This document shows, in pieces, positions 36,410 to 46,288 of a DNA stretch of 64,000 bases (its first letter is position 1; each line of letters opens with the position of its first letter). The translations under genes were made by a program, and so were the position numbers. Origin of the DNA: an uncultured Bacteroidales bacterium (GTDB taxonomy: Bacteria > Bacteroidota > Bacteroidia > Bacteroidales > P3). The notes beneath the pieces are model-generated. The model did not search any database. It was not told the origin of the DNA and saw nothing but the letters and a program-made list of their open reading frames with translations. The stretch covers positions 1-64,000 of the forward strand of contig CAJOIV010000009.1 in the NCBI GenBank assembly GCA_905234665.1. Direction: 5' to 3'.

Positions 36410-36479
36410 CAAAGGTACACTTTTTTTCTCGAACTACAGAAAAAACTTTAGACAAATCCCCAAAAAAGTAGTATTTTTG
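36410..36479. promoter_or_regulatory. Divergent promoters (barrel operon and nrnA run)
   Basis: Minus-strand TACCTTTG at 36410-36417, 9 bp from the ATG at 36401, and plus-strand TATTTTTG at 36472-36479, 32 bp before nrnA. Confidence 0.7.
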
Positions 36480-36510
36480 CAATTTGATATAGACACCAAA
36501 AGGTACGGGA

Positions 36511-37544
36511 ATGTACGCAAAAGCATTTGACAACCAAGCATTAGCAACCATCCGCAGCTGGGTGGCCAAGGCGGAGAGAATTGTGCTCACGGCACACCTC
36601 AACGCCGACGGCGACGCCTGTGGCAGCCTGCTGGGGTGCACCCATCTGATGGACCGCTACGCGAAGAATGCCCAAAGCATCGTCCCCATCCTCCCCACTG
36701 GATGCCCCGAGAACTTCCGCTGGCTGCCCGGGGCCGACCGCATTGTCGCGGCGTCCGACGGAAAGGCCGGGACAATGATGGCCGAGGCCGACCTGCTCGT
36801 GTGCCTCGACCTGAACACCCCCGACCGGATGGAGCCTTTGGACCAGGCCTTCCGCCAAGCCAAGGGGCACAAACTCCTTGTGGACCACCATCACAACCCT
36901 GCCACCGGCGAGTTCGACCTCATCGTCTCGGACCACACCATCTCGAGCACCTGCGAGCTGATGCACTGGCTGGCACAGGCGCTGTGGGGTGAGGACTGTC
37001 TGACACACGATGCCGCCGTGTGCCTCTACACGGGGCTGCGCACCGCGCCTTCAGCTGCAGCCAGCCTTCGTGCTTCGAGGCCGCCGCTCAGCTGGTGGCG
37101 CTCGACATAGACCCCGCCGGCATACACAACCTCATCAACAACAACTTCAGCATCGCAAGGATGCAGTTCTACGGCTTTGCGCTCACGCAGTGCCTCCACA
37201 TCCACCCAGAGCAGAGCGTGGCGTTCTTCGCCTTCAGCCTGGAAGACCTGAGAAGCCACAACGTGTGCACCGACGACCTGGAGGGGCTGGTGAACTACAC
37301 CCTCATGATGCGCGACATCGAGACAGGGGCCCTGGTGCGCCAAGTGATGCCGGAAGACAATCTTCCTGACGGCGGTGTGAAAGTGTCGCTCCGCACCAAA
37401 GGCGACAAGCCGATGCACCTCATCGCCAGGCAGCACGGCGGGGGCGGCCACCAGAAAGCCGCCGGATTCACACTCCACTGCCCGTTTGACGAAGCCGTGG
37501 AAATTGTCAAGCAGGAATTAGGAATTAGAAACGAGGAATCATGA
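36511..37544 (+). pseudogene. nrnA: NrnA-like DHH phosphoesterase, frameshifted
   Basis: Two frames together make a 340-residue DHH/DHHA1 enzyme (oligoribonuclease/pAp phosphatase). The first has AHLNADGDACGSLLG and the DHH motif LLVDHHHNPATGEFD; the second has IARQHGGGGHQKAAGF. They join near 37042-37048. The family motif TGLRTDTGxFSCS appears as TGLRT then AFSCS, so D-T-G is lost with a frame change, consistent with a 7-bp deletion. The missing Asp binds metal in the family, so the product should be inactive even if read through. The last codons QELGIRNEES come from a heptamer repeat (37513-37540). Confidence 0.85.
37513..37540 (+). repeat. Heptamer repeat forming the end of nrnA
   Basis: GGAATTAGGAATTAGAAACGAGG read in frame as ELGIRNEE before the stop codon; the next gene's ATG overlaps that stop. 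Confidence 0.75.
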
Positions 37545-38065
37545 GACGCGCCAGCCTTTTAGTTTTTAGTTTTTACCTTTTAGTTTCCCTCGCCGCCTGC
37601 GGCGACCGCACGCCCGTCATCGAGACTGGCGGCCAGGGGGGTGACCCGCTGAAAGAGAATATGATTAACGCCAATAAGATAGCTGCGCAGGCCGAGGCCA
37701 CCCAGATAAACGCCTATATGCAACGCCACGCGTGGAAGGCCACACCCCTCGTCTGCGGTGCATACCTCGAGGTGACCGCCGCCGGCGACGGGACACCCAT
37801 CGCGTCCGACGACCGCGTGGTTGTGACCTACAGGCTCGAAGCCCTCGACGGCACCCCCTTCTACACCCGGCAGGTCGACACCCTGACCGTCGGCCGCCGA
37901 GAGCAGACACCGGCCCTTGACGAGGCACTGCTTCAGATGGGCCGCCACGCCAAAGGAAGGCTCATCGTGCCTTCGGGCGCCGCCTACGGAGTGACCGGCG
38001 ACGGCGACCGTGTCGGCTCGCGCACAGTCATCATCTACCACATCGAAGACATAAACAAACAATAA
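37541..38065 (+). CDS. FKBP-type peptidyl-prolyl isomerase lipoprotein
   Basis: A 174-residue lipoprotein (MRRASLLVFSFYLLVSLAACG). The C-terminal FKBP domain shows VVVTYRLEALDGTPFYT, DEALLQMGRHAKGRLIVPSGAAYG and a final VIIYHIEDIN strand. This type, with an N-terminal lipid anchor, is common in Bacteroidota and is related to the GldI-like isomerases. Its ATG overlaps the stop of nrnA. Two more FKBPs follow, around adk. Confidence 0.85.
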   Translation: MRRASLLVFSFYLLVSLAACGDRTPVIETGGQGGDPLKENMINANKIAAQAEATQINAYMQRHAWKATPLVCGAYLEVTAAGDGTPIASDDRVVVTYRLEALDGTPFYTRQVDTLTVGRREQTPALDEALLQMGRHAKGRLIVPSGAAYGVTGDGDRVGSRTVIIYHIEDINKQ

Positions 38066-38077
38066 CACACAACACAA

Positions 38078-38989
38078 ATGAAAAAGATTTCCCGCATGAC
38101 CTTAACGGTCCTGGCATGCGCCACCCTGATGACCGCATGCAACAACAACCAGTTCAAGAAAACCGAGAACGGCCTCCTGTACCGTTTCGAGACCACCAAC
38201 GCCGAAGGCCGCCAGCCCCAGATGGGCGAGATGCTGATTGGCGAGATGACCATCAAGCTCGACACGGTGGTCCTCATCTCCAACGTCGGACACCCCGACC
38301 GCATCATGCAGGTGCGCCCCGACATGTTCAAGGGCGACATCAACGAAGGCCTCCAGATGATGCACATCGGCGACAAAGCCATTTTCTCCATCCCGGCCGA
38401 CTCGCTGGCCCAGTTCATCGGCGACCACCGCATGCCCCCCAACTACAAGCGCGGCGTGAACCAGATGTTCTACTACGAGATAGCCCTCTCCGACATCGTC
38501 TCGGTTGAAGAGCTCCAGCAGGAGCAGGCCAACCTGGAAGAGGAAACCGCCAAACGCCATGAAGAGGAGCCCGCCTTGCTGGCCCAGTACATCAAAGACA
38601 ACAACATCACCGTGAAGCCCACCGCCTCGGGCCTCTACATCGTGGTCAAGAAAAAAGGCAACGGCCCCAAAGTCTCGGAAGGCAAGACCGTGGCCATCGA
38701 CTACACCGGCCGCCTCCTCGACGGCACCATCTTCGACTCAAGCCGCGAGGCCGACGCCCGCGAGGCCGGCAAGTACAACCCCAACCGCCCCTACGAGCCC
38801 CTGGAATACAAGGTGGGCGCATTCCCCCTCATCCCCGGATGGGACGAAGGCGTCAACGGCCAGACTGAAGGCACCGAGCTGACCCTCATCATGCCCTCCA
38901 AGCTGGGCTACGGCGAGCGCGGCGCAGGCAACGACATCCTCCCCTACTCTCCCCTTGTCTTCGACCTCACCATCGTAAGCGTAAAATAA
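38078..38989 (+). CDS. FKBP-type peptidyl-prolyl isomerase lipoprotein
   Basis: A 303-residue lipoprotein (MKKISRMTLTVLACATLMTACNNN). It has an N-terminal FKBP-like region (GLLYRFETTNAEGRQPQMGEMLIGE) and a C-terminal FKBP domain with GKTVAIDYTGRLLDGTIFDSS, LIPGWDEGVNGQTEGTELTLIMPSKLGYGERGAGNDILPYSPLVFDLTIVSV. It assists folding of proteins in the envelope. It closely resembles the gene at 39549 in layout, so adk is flanked by a pair of paralogs. Confidence 0.93.
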   Translation: MKKISRMTLTVLACATLMTACNNNQFKKTENGLLYRFETTNAEGRQPQMGEMLIGEMTIKLDTVVLISNVGHPDRIMQVRPDMFKGDINEGLQMMHIGDKAIFSIPADSLAQFIGDHRMPPNYKRGVNQMFYYEIALSDIVSVEELQQEQANLEEETAKRHEEEPALLAQYIKDNNITVKPTASGLYIVVKKKGNGPKVSEGKTVAIDYTGRLLDGTIFDSSREADAREAGKYNPNRPYEPLEYKVGAFPLIPGWDEGVNGQTEGTELTLIMPSKLGYGERGAGNDILPYSPLVFDLTIVSVK

Positions 38990-38994
38990 CACCA

Positions 38995-39552
38995 ATGAAG
39001 AACATAGTCATCTTCGGAGCTCCAGGCGCCGGAAAAGGCACACAGAGCGAGTTTATCGTCCAGCGCTATGGTCTGACCCACATCTCGACCGGCGACCTGC
39101 TCCGCAAGGAGATTGCCGACCGGACCGAACTGGGCCTCCGCATCAAAAGCATCATGGACTCGGGCAGCCTCGTCAGCGACGACATTGTGGTCGAGATGAT
39201 TGACAAAGCCATCGCCGCCGACACCCAGGGCATCCTCTTCGACGGATTCCCCCGCAACGTCAAGCAGGCCGAAATCCTCGACCAGCTTCTCGCCAAGCAC
39301 GGCCGCGCCATCACCTGCATGGTGCGCCTCGACGTGCCCAAGGAGGAGCTCATCCAGCGCATGCTCCTGCGCGCCAAAGTCAGCGGCCGGAGCGACGACA
39401 ACGAAGAAACCATCCGCCACCGCCTGGTGGAATACGAAGAGAAGACCCTCCCCGTGGCTTCCTATTACGAGAAGCAGGGCAAGGAACTGCTCATCGACGG
39501 CACCGGAAGCATCGAAGACATTTCCAAACGCATTATCGACGCCATATCATGA
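38995..39552 (+). CDS. adk: Adenylate kinase
   Basis: A 185-residue enzyme balancing ATP, ADP and AMP. The P-loop is FGAPGAGKGTQSEFI (residues 6-20), the AMP site HISTGDLLRKEI and FDGFPRNVKQAEIL follow, and the short LID (RAKVSGRSDDNEETIRHRLVEYEE) lacks zinc cysteines. It lies 5 bp after one FKBP gene and its stop overlaps the next FKBP start. Such close packing with isomerases suggests cotranslation but no known functional link. Confidence 0.97.
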   Translation: MKNIVIFGAPGAGKGTQSEFIVQRYGLTHISTGDLLRKEIADRTELGLRIKSIMDSGSLVSDDIVVEMIDKAIAADTQGILFDGFPRNVKQAEILDQLLAKHGRAITCMVRLDVPKEELIQRMLLRAKVSGRSDDNEETIRHRLVEYEEKTLPVASYYEKQGKELLIDGTGSIEDISKRIIDAIS

Positions 39553-40493
39553 GACGGATTCTCATACTCACAGCACTGGTGCTGGCCGTCGGCATCAACG
39601 CCACGGCACAGCACCAGCGCTTCAAAAAGACCAGGAGCGGCCTGCAGTACCGCTACGAAACCCGCAACCGCAAGGCTCCGCAGCCCAAGGTGGGCGACGT
39701 GCTTGTGGGCGAGATGACCATGATGTTCGGCAACGACACCATCTTCTCGACCGAAGGCCATCCCCAACGCATTTTCCATGTGGCCGAAAGCGCCTTCCCG
39801 GGCGACATCAACGAAGGCCTCCTGATGATGCACAAGGGCGAGGCTATGGTGTTCGCCGTCCAGGCCGACTCGGTGGCGGAACGCGTCGGCGAGAACCGCA
39901 TGCCTCCCGACTTCCGCAAAGGCGGCGGGCAGACCATCTACTACACCGTCGCGCTCCACGACATCCTCAGCCCCGAGCAGATAGCCCATGAGCAAGACAG
40001 CATCCGCGCCATGCTGGAAACCCGCAAGAAGAACGAAGGCAAGGAGTTGGCCGAGTATGTACAGACCCACTACACCTCTGGCGTCGAGATGACCCTGTCG
40101 GGCCTCTACATTGTCATCAAGAAGAAAGGCAACGGCCTTATCGTGACCCCGGGGAAAGCTGTCGTGGCCGACTACGTGGGACGCACGCTCGATGGCAAAG
40201 TGTTCGACACCAGCATCGACAGCGTGGCCCGCGCCGAAGGCATCCATCAGCCCAAACGCCCCTACGGCCCCCTCTCATACGTTGTGGGACAGACACCCCT
40301 CATCCCGGGGTGGGAACAGGGCGTCTATGGCCAGCCCGAAGGCACTGAACTTACAATCCTTATCCCCTCATCCCTCGCCTACGGCGAGCGCGGCGCAGGG
40401 GACGTCATACTCCCCTACACCTCCCTCATCTTCGACATCAAGATTCTCAAGGTGGAAGATCCATCCCAAGCCAATCCGCCAAATGACAAGTAA
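39549..40493 (+). CDS. FKBP-type peptidyl-prolyl isomerase, secreted
   Basis: A 314-residue protein with a signal peptide ([21 protein letters not shown]), no lipobox. Same design as the gene at 38078: N-terminal FKBP-like part ([25 protein letters not shown]) and C-terminal FKBP domain ([61 protein letters not shown]). It is likely a paralog arisen by tandem duplication around adk. Its end overlaps obg by 11 bp. Confidence 0.92.
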   Translation: MRRILILTALVLAVGINATAQHQRFKKTRSGLQYRYETRNRKAPQPKVGDVLVGEMTMMFGNDTIFSTEGHPQRIFHVAESAFPGDINEGLLMMHKGEAMVFAVQADSVAERVGENRMPPDFRKGGGQTIYYTVALHDILSPEQIAHEQDSIRAMLETRKKNEGKELAEYVQTHYTSGVEMTLSGLYIVIKKKGNGLIVTPGKAVVADYVGRTLDGKVFDTSIDSVARAEGIHQPKRPYGPLSYVVGQTPLIPGWEQGVYGQPEGTELTILIPSSLAYGERGAGDVILPYTSLIFDIKILKVEDPSQANPPNDK

Positions 40494-41472
40494 CTTCGTC
40501 GACTACGTCAAGATTCTCGTCCGCTCGGGCAAAGGCGGAGCAGGCTCCGCCCATCTGCTGCGGGTGAAATACAACGCCAAGGCGGGACCCGACGGAGGCG
40601 ACGGCGGCCGTGGAGGCCATGTCATCATGCGCGGCACCACCCAACGGTGGACACTCCTGCACCTGAAATACACCAAACACGTTTTCGCCGAAAACGGACA
40701 GAACGGAGGAGAGAACCTCTGCACCGGCCGCATGGGCGAGGACAAGTACCTTGACGTGCCCCTCGGCAGCATCTGCCGTGACGCTGACACTGGCGAATTC
40801 CTCGGCGAGGTGACTGAGGAAGGGCAGGAAGTCATCATCGCCAAGGGCGGCCGCGGCGGACTGGGCAACGACCACTTCAAGTCGGCCACCAATCAGACCC
40901 CGCGCTACGCCCAACCCGGCGAGCCCGCCGTCGAACGGTGGGTCATCATCGAGCTCAAAGTGCTGGCCGACGTGGGGTTGGTGGGCTTTCCCAACGCGGG
41001 CAAGAGCACGCTGCTGAGCGTCGTCTCTGCCGCCAAGCCCGAGATTGCCGACTACCCCTTCACCACCCTCGTGCCCAACCTTGGCATGGTGCAGTACAGG
41101 GACGACAAATCCTTCTGCATCGCCGACATCCCTGGCATCATCGAGGGGGCAGGACAGGGCAAAGGCTTGGGACTCCGCTTCCTCCGCCACATTGAGCGCA
41201 ACTCCATCCTCCTCTTCATGGTCAGCTGCGAGCAACTCGACATCCAACGGGAATACGACATTCTGCTCGGCGAGCTGCGGGAGTACAATCCCGAACTTCT
41301 CGACAAGGACCGCCTCCTGGCCGTCACCAAGTGCGACATCATCGACGAGGTGATGATGGAGCAGTTGAAAGAGCACCTGCCCAAAGACATCGAGACCATC
41401 TTCATCTCGGCCGTCACAGGCTACCACATCCAGGAACTGAAAGATGCCATCTATAGGAAGTTGACGCAGTGA
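40483..41472 (+). CDS. obg: GTPase Obg/CgtA
   Basis: A 329-residue ribosome-assembly GTPase. The glycine-rich Obg domain is seen at residues 6-150 ([35 protein letters not shown]), then the G domain with [12 protein letters not shown] (G1), [13 protein letters not shown] (G2), DIPGIIEGA (G3) and TKCDIID (G4). The start at 40483 ([13 protein letters not shown]) is the usual N-terminus. It overlaps the preceding FKBP gene by 11 bp and the PAP2 gene begins at its stop codon. Confidence 0.97.
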   Translation: MTSNFVDYVKILVRSGKGGAGSAHLLRVKYNAKAGPDGGDGGRGGHVIMRGTTQRWTLLHLKYTKHVFAENGQNGGENLCTGRMGEDKYLDVPLGSICRDADTGEFLGEVTEEGQEVIIAKGGRGGLGNDHFKSATNQTPRYAQPGEPAVERWVIIELKVLADVGLVGFPNAGKSTLLSVVSAAKPEIADYPFTTLVPNLGMVQYRDDKSFCIADIPGIIEGAGQGKGLGLRFLRHIERNSILLFMVSCEQLDIQREYDILLGELREYNPELLDKDRLLAVTKCDIIDEVMMEQLKEHLPKDIETIFISAVTGYHIQELKDAIYRKLTQ

Positions 41473-42116
41473 GCCAGACCCTCCAAACCCTTGAACAGAG
41501 CGACATTCTGGCCTTCCAGTGGGTCAACGGCCACCATGCCCCGTGGCTTGACTGGGTGATGTGGGTGGCCAGCCAGTCGTGGTCGTGGGCCATCGTGCTG
41601 ACGGCGGGCATCATATACATGTGCTTCCACCAAAGAGTCGGACAATGGCTATGGGTGCTGGCGGGCGTAGGACTCTGTTTCCTTCTTTCCGACCGCATCT
41701 CGGTGATGTGTTTCAAGGATGTCTTCTGCCGTCTGCGTCCCTGCCACGCGTTGGAGGATGTCCGCATGTTCCAGACCTCCTGCGGCGGCCTCTATGGATT
41801 CGTCTCCTCCCACGCCGCCAACGTCTTCGCCCTTGCGCTTTTCCTCTCCCTCTGGCATAGGAAAATTAGGAATGAGAAATTAGGAATGAGGAATTTTCAA
41901 TTCTCAAATCTCAATTCTCAATTCCCAATTCTCCTATTCCTCTGGGCCATCCTTGTATGCTACTCCCGTCCCTACCTCGGCAAGCACTACCCCGGCGACG
42001 TCGTCTGCGGCGCAGTGCTCGGGCTACTCGTGGGCACTGCTGTTTTCTTCATCATCCAAGCGTCTGAGAAATGGGCGGATAGGCTCGTTCTGCAGAAAAA
42101 AACTTCCAAAAGATGA
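41469..42116 (+). CDS. PAP2-family membrane phosphatase with in-frame repeat
   Basis: A 215-residue protein starting at a GTG that overlaps the obg stop (GTGA). The three phosphatase motifs are seen: [16 protein letters not shown] and [15 protein letters not shown] (catalytic His). Four to six TM helices are predicted. It probably dephosphorylates undecaprenyl or lipid phosphates in the membrane. Between motif 2 and motif 3 an insert [18 protein letters not shown] is coded by a heptamer pair (41864-41933) whose halves are inverse. It lies between helices, so it may be tolerated. Confidence 0.85.
   Translation: MSQTLQTLEQSDILAFQWVNGHHAPWLDWVMWVASQSWSWAIVLTAGIIYMCFHQRVGQWLWVLAGVGLCFLLSDRISVMCFKDVFCRLRPCHALEDVRMFQTSCGGLYGFVSSHAANVFALALFLSLWHRKIRNEKLGMRNFQFSNLNSQFPILLFLWAILVCYSRPYLGKHYPGDVVCGAVLGLLVGTAVFFIIQASEKWADRLVLQKKTSKR
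41864..41933 (+). repeat. Heptamer palindrome inside PAP2 gene
   Basis: AATTAGGAATGAGAAATTAG-type units followed by their inverse CAATTCTCAA-type units, making a long imperfect hairpin that is read in frame. Confidence 0.88.
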
Positions 42117-42180
42117 AACAAAATCGCCATTCCTGCGTATACTCCAACGTGCTTACTTATTTCAAAGATGTATTTGACGG

Positions 42181-42214
42181 GACGTCTCCTCTTATGGGGA
42201 CGTTCTCGTTTTTT
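42181..42214 (+). terminator. Putative terminator after PAP2 gene
   Basis: GACGTCTCC-TCTTAT-GGGGACGTT, with two G-T pairs, followed by a six-T run (42209-42214). Confidence 0.5.
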
Positions 42215-42270
42215 ACACACCCCGACCGTATCCAACACCAAACATTAACCTCCAGACCTTAAACTATAGT

Positions 42271-42780
42271 ATGTCGCCCCTTGATATCATTATTGCCATC
42301 CCGCTGCTCTTCTTCCTCTTCAAAGGCTGGAAGCGCGGCGCCGTCAACGAAATCTTCACCCTCGCAGGCATCATTATCGGCGCCCGACTGGCGGCCCGGC
42401 TGGCCACTGCCGCCGCCGAGTGGCTCCACCTCGATGGCAAAGGGGCCATGCTGGCGGGATTCCTCGTTGTCTTTGCCGCCGCTGTGGTGGGGGCCTACTT
42501 CCTCGGCAAGGCCGTCGAAGGATTTCTCAAGCTGGTCAAGGCCAACTGGCTCAACCACACCCTCGGGGCATTGGCCGGATTGGCCTGCGGCCTCTGCATC
42601 CTCTCGGTGCTGCTCAACTTCGTCCTCTTCGTCGACAGCGAGCACCACATCGTCACGCCCGAGGTGCAGGCCAAGAGCACTCTCTACAAGCCCACCTACA
42701 CCCTCGGCAATCACCTCACCGCCCGCATCCACGACTTCATCAACACCCACAAACCGAACCATGCCGGAACCGAGGACTGA
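42271..42780 (+). CDS. CvpA family membrane protein
   Basis: A 169-residue protein with four TM helices, the first MSPLDIIIAIPLLFFLFKGWKRG and the conserved GxxxGxxRGxxxE-like FKGWKRGAVNEIFTLAG. The CvpA family is a colicin V production-type membrane family of unknown mechanism, linked to envelope homeostasis. It overlaps dus by 20 bp, so it is part of a run with dus and the TPR lipoprotein. Confidence 0.88.
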   Translation: MSPLDIIIAIPLLFFLFKGWKRGAVNEIFTLAGIIIGARLAARLATAAAEWLHLDGKGAMLAGFLVVFAAAVVGAYFLGKAVEGFLKLVKANWLNHTLGALAGLACGLCILSVLLNFVLFVDSEHHIVTPEVQAKSTLYKPTYTLGNHLTARIHDFINTHKPNHAGTED

Positions 42781-43762
42781 TAGCACCGCAGACAGTTCGC
42801 CGAGGCTGATTCTCGCCCCCATGCAGGGCCTGACCGAACTGCTTTTCCGGAGAGTCTACGAGCAGTGCTTCCCCGGGGTCTTCCGTCTGGCGGTGTCGCC
42901 GTTCCTCTCCCTCACACACGGCAACCTGGCCGACGCGTGGAAGAAAATCGACGACGTCCTCCCCGAGCCCAACCAAGGCTCCATTCCCGTCACCCCCCAG
43001 ATACTGGGCAAGGAACCCGAGGAATTCGTCGCCCTCGCCAACCGCCTCTACGAGATAGGCTATCCCGAAGTGAACTGGAACATCGGATGCCCCGTGCGCC
43101 GGGTGGCCGCCAAGCACCGCGGCAGCGGCATACTCCCCTACCCCGGCGAGGTCCGTGCCATCCTTGAGCATGTGGTCCCCCGCCTGAAAGGGACCCTGAG
43201 CGTCAAGATGCGCCTCGGCCTCCGTTCTCCCGATGAGATATTCTCCATCATCCCGGTCCTCAACGACTTCCCCCTGGCCTCCGTCACCGTCCACCCCCGC
43301 ACCGGGAAGCAGCAATACGGCGGCCAGGTGGACCTCGACACCTTCGGGCGCGCCCTGCCCCTCATCCACCACCACGTTATATACAACGGCGACATCCACA
43401 CCCTCACCGACTACCGCCGCATCCACTGCCGTTTCCCGCAGATAAACGACTTCATGCTCGGCCGCGGCGTCCTCTACAACCCACAACTGCCGCTGCAAAT
43501 ACAATTAGGAATTAGGAATGAGGAATTAGGAATTTCCAATTCTCAATTCTCAACTCTCAATTCTCAATTTATTACAGCCCTCGTGGACGCCATCTACGCC
43601 TCACCCACCTCCGACGAGGCCCACATGCGGAAGACCAAAGAGTACTGGTGCCTTCTCTGGCGCAGCCTCAATATCACACAGCAACAGGCCTCTGCAGTCC
43701 TTCACGCACCCGATGCGACACAGACCCGTCAGGTGTTGGAAAAAATTCTTTCCTCCGCATAA
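42761..43762 (+). CDS. tRNA-dihydrouridine synthase with in-frame repeat
   Basis: A 333-residue FMN enzyme that reduces uridine in tRNA. LILAPMQGLTELLFRRVYEQCFPG, the catalytic-Cys motif WNIGCPVRRVAAKHRGSG, VKMRLG, VHPRTGKQQYGG and YNGDIHTLTDY mark the family. An insert LGIRNEELGISNSQFSTL after NPQLPLQIQ is coded by a heptamer palindrome (43504-43570); it sits between the barrel and the helical C-terminal domain, where a loop is expected. The start ATG at 42761 overlaps cvpA by 20 bp. Confidence 0.92.
   Translation: MPEPRTDSTADSSPRLILAPMQGLTELLFRRVYEQCFPGVFRLAVSPFLSLTHGNLADAWKKIDDVLPEPNQGSIPVTPQILGKEPEEFVALANRLYEIGYPEVNWNIGCPVRRVAAKHRGSGILPYPGEVRAILEHVVPRLKGTLSVKMRLGLRSPDEIFSIIPVLNDFPLASVTVHPRTGKQQYGGQVDLDTFGRALPLIHHHVIYNGDIHTLTDYRRIHCRFPQINDFMLGRGVLYNPQLPLQIQLGIRNEELGISNSQFSTLNSQFITALVDAIYASPTSDEAHMRKTKEYWCLLWRSLNITQQQASAVLHAPDATQTRQVLEKILSSA
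43504..43570 (+). repeat. Heptamer palindrome inside dus
   Basis: AATTAGGAATTAGGAATGAG followed by the inverse CAATTCTCAATTCTCAACTC, making a long imperfect hairpin, translated in frame. Confidence 0.9.
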
Positions 43763-43794
43763 TAATATCCGCGTTCCCGCGTTTCCAATTAGAG

Positions 43795-44793
43795 ATGAAA
43801 CACAAAATATCCCTTCTTCTGACCCTTGCCGCCTTTCTCGTGTTAGGCGTGTCGTGCCATCAAGGAAACGACACTCCCGCCACTTCGCCCGAAGAGTCAC
43901 TGAAAGCCCTCGACGCCAAGATATACAAGCACCCCAAGGATGCCGACCTGCTCTACGAGCGTGCCCAGATATATATGGAACTCCACCGCGTCAACGATGC
44001 CATCGCCGACCTTTCCCGCGCCGTGACTTTCGTGCCCAAGAAGATTGAATACCACCTGCTGCTGGCCGACGCCTATTTCTCCAACGGCGATGTCGAGCAC
44101 GCCTATGGCTCCCTCCGCACCGCCCTCGACCTCGACCCCGACAACGACGAGGCCATCCTCAAGATGGGCGAGATAGCCTACTATAGCCGCGACTACGACC
44201 GCGCCATGGAGAGCCTCGGCAAGGTCACCGCCAAAGACCCCAACAACCGCACCGCCCTCTTCATGAAGGCCTTCATCTACAAGGAGACCGGCGACACAGC
44301 CAACGCCGTGGTGCTCCTCCGCAAGGTGTGCGACCTCTACCCGCAGTACGACCCCGCCTTCGAGGAGCTCGGTATCCTCTACGCCACACGGCACGACGCC
44401 CTGGCCCTCGACTACCTGAACACCGCCATCCAAATCAACCCGCAAAGCACCTCGGCGCTCTACGCCCTCGCCATGTTCCACCAGGAGACCGGCAAGCCCG
44501 AACAGGCCGAAGAGCTATACAAGCAAATCCTCGACATCAATCCCAACCACAAGGAGGCCTGGCACAACCGCGGCTATATCCAACTCTTCGTCTACGGCGA
44601 CACCGAGGTGGCCATCGACTACTTCTCCCGCGCGCTGCAGTGCGACCCCTCCTTCATCGAGGCCCTCGCCAACCGCGGGTGCGCCTACGAACTCGACGGC
44701 AACAAGGAGAAGGCCCTCGCCGACTTCCGCGCCGCCCTCGACCTCGACCACACCTTCCAACCCGCCATCGACGGCATCAACCGACTAAAATAG
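43795..44793 (+). CDS. TPR-repeat lipoprotein
   Basis: A 332-residue lipoprotein ([24 protein letters not shown]) with about eight tetratricopeptide repeats in tandem (for example [83 protein letters not shown]). TPR arrays bind peptides or protein partners, here on the periplasmic side. The partner is unknown. It lies 32 bp after dus and 29 bp before pyrB. Confidence 0.9.
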   Translation: MKHKISLLLTLAAFLVLGVSCHQGNDTPATSPEESLKALDAKIYKHPKDADLLYERAQIYMELHRVNDAIADLSRAVTFVPKKIEYHLLLADAYFSNGDVEHAYGSLRTALDLDPDNDEAILKMGEIAYYSRDYDRAMESLGKVTAKDPNNRTALFMKAFIYKETGDTANAVVLLRKVCDLYPQYDPAFEELGILYATRHDALALDYLNTAIQINPQSTSALYALAMFHQETGKPEQAEELYKQILDINPNHKEAWHNRGYIQLFVYGDTEVAIDYFSRALQCDPSFIEALANRGCAYELDGNKEKALADFRAALDLDHTFQPAIDGINRLK

Positions 44794-44822
44794 TACAATC
44801 AACCAATCTAGCATTCAAATAT

Positions 44823-45740
44823 ATGAGCACACTTAAAGGACGTAATCTTATCTCCATCACCGACTTCTCCAAGGAGGAATACATCGAGGTGCTGGACATT
44901 GCCGAGGGCTTCGAGAAGAACCCCAAGCAGAAAATCCTCAGCGACAAGGTGGTCGCCACCCTTTTCTTTGAACCCTCCACGCGCACGCGTCTCTCCTTCG
45001 AGAGCGCAGCCAACCAGCTCGGGGCGCGCATCATCGGGTTCTCCGACCCCGGCGGCACCAGCGTGCAGAAGGGCGAGTCGCTCCACGACACCATCGTCAT
45101 GGTCGCCTCCTATGCCGACCTCATCGTCATGCGCAACCCCAAGGAGGGCTCCTCGCGCTACGCCTCCGAGGTCTCCGCAGTGCCCGTCATCAACGCCGGC
45201 GACGGCGCCAACCAGCACCCCACCCAGTGCATGCTCGACCTCTATTCCATCCGCAAGACGCAGGGCACCCTCGACAACCTGCAGATCGCCATGGTCGGCG
45301 ACCTCAAGTACGGCCGCACCGTCCACTCCCTCGTCCAGGCCATGTGCAACTTCAACGCCACCTTCCACCTCGTCTCGCCGCAGGAGCTCAAGCTGCCCTC
45401 GTCGGTGAAGCAGAGCATCAAGGACGCCGGCCTCAAATACTACCAGTACACCGACATCCGCGACATCGTTCCTGAAGCCGACATCATCTACATGACCCGT
45501 GTGCAGCGCGAGCGTTTCCCCGACCCGCTGGAGTACGAGCGCGTCAAGGATTCCTGCATCCTCAACGCCGCCATGCTTGAGGGCTGCAAGCCCAATATGC
45601 GCGTCCTGCATCCCCTGCCCCGCGTCAACGAAATCGCCATGGATGTCGACACCACGCCCTATGCCTACTACTTCCAGCAGGCCCAGAACGGCGTCTACGT
45701 CCGTCAGGCCCTCATGGCCGCCATCCTCGGCGCTAAGTAA
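44823..45740 (+). CDS. pyrB: Aspartate carbamoyltransferase, catalytic subunit
   Basis: A 305-residue subunit joining carbamoyl phosphate and aspartate in pyrimidine synthesis. The carbamoyl phosphate loop [15 protein letters not shown] (near residues 43-57), [34 protein letters not shown] and HPLPRVNEI are all present. The ATG at 44823 ([16 protein letters not shown]) is the natural start. The regulatory subunit gene follows after an 85-bp repeat junction, so the pair makes the regulated holoenzyme. Confidence 0.98.
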   Translation: MSTLKGRNLISITDFSKEEYIEVLDIAEGFEKNPKQKILSDKVVATLFFEPSTRTRLSFESAANQLGARIIGFSDPGGTSVQKGESLHDTIVMVASYADLIVMRNPKEGSSRYASEVSAVPVINAGDGANQHPTQCMLDLYSIRKTQGTLDNLQIAMVGDLKYGRTVHSLVQAMCNFNATFHLVSPQELKLPSSVKQSIKDAGLKYYQYTDIRDIVPEADIIYMTRVQRERFPDPLEYERVKDSCILNAAMLEGCKPNMRVLHPLPRVNEIAMDVDTTPYAYYFQQAQNGVYVRQALMAAILGAK

Positions 45741-45825
45741 ATTGACAATTGAGAATTGACAATTGAAACCGCGCCAGCCACTCACACATTTACATATTCA
45801 CACATTTACACAATCAACAATCCCC
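45741..45825. repeat. Modular junction repeat between pyrB and pyrI
   Basis: Heptamers ATTGACA/ATTGAGA (45741-45767) follow the pyrB stop, then CCGCGCCAGC, then octamers CACATTTA, CATATTCA, CACATTTA (45783-45815) and the pyrI ATG. Confidence 0.82.
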
Positions 45826-46287
45826 ATGGAAAACAAAAAAGAACTCGTCGTCTCCGCCATCGAGAACGGCACTGTCATCGACCATATCCCCACTGAAGCC
45901 GTCTACCAGGTCATCCATATCCTCGGCCTTGAGGACTACAAGGACGAGGTGCTCATCGGCAACCATCTCTCCAGCAGCAAGCTTGGACGCAAGGGCATCA
46001 TCAAGATCAAGAACAAGCACTTCTCCAAGGAGGAGGTCAGCAAAATCTCCCTCGTGGCTCCCTACGTGACCATCATCACCATCGAGAACTACAAGGTCAT
46101 CAACAAGTTCTCGACCGAGATACCCGACCACGTCGAGAACTTTGTGAAATGCGCCAACCCCAAGTGCATCACCAACGCCGAGGCCGTCCCCACCAAGTTC
46201 GACATCATCGACAAGGTGGACCTCAAACTCCGCTGCCATTACTGCGAGAAGTTCACCACCAAGGAGACCATCAGCTTCACCAAGTAA
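45826..46287 (+). CDS. pyrI: Aspartate carbamoyltransferase, regulatory subunit
   Basis: A 153-residue subunit. The nucleotide-binding part begins ELVVSAIENGTVIDHIPTEAV and the C-terminal zinc domain has Cys at CANPKC and CHYC (four cysteines). It confers ATP/CTP control on the pyrB product. The ATG at 45826 is the usual start. A repeat junction separates it from pyrB, whereas the two are usually only a few bases apart, so the junction appears to have been inserted. Confidence 0.97.
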   Translation: MENKKELVVSAIENGTVIDHIPTEAVYQVIHILGLEDYKDEVLIGNHLSSSKLGRKGIIKIKNKHFSKEEVSKISLVAPYVTIITIENYKVINKFSTEIPDHVENFVKCANPKCITNAEAVPTKFDIIDKVDLKLRCHYCEKFTTKETISFTK

Positions 46288-46288
46288 C

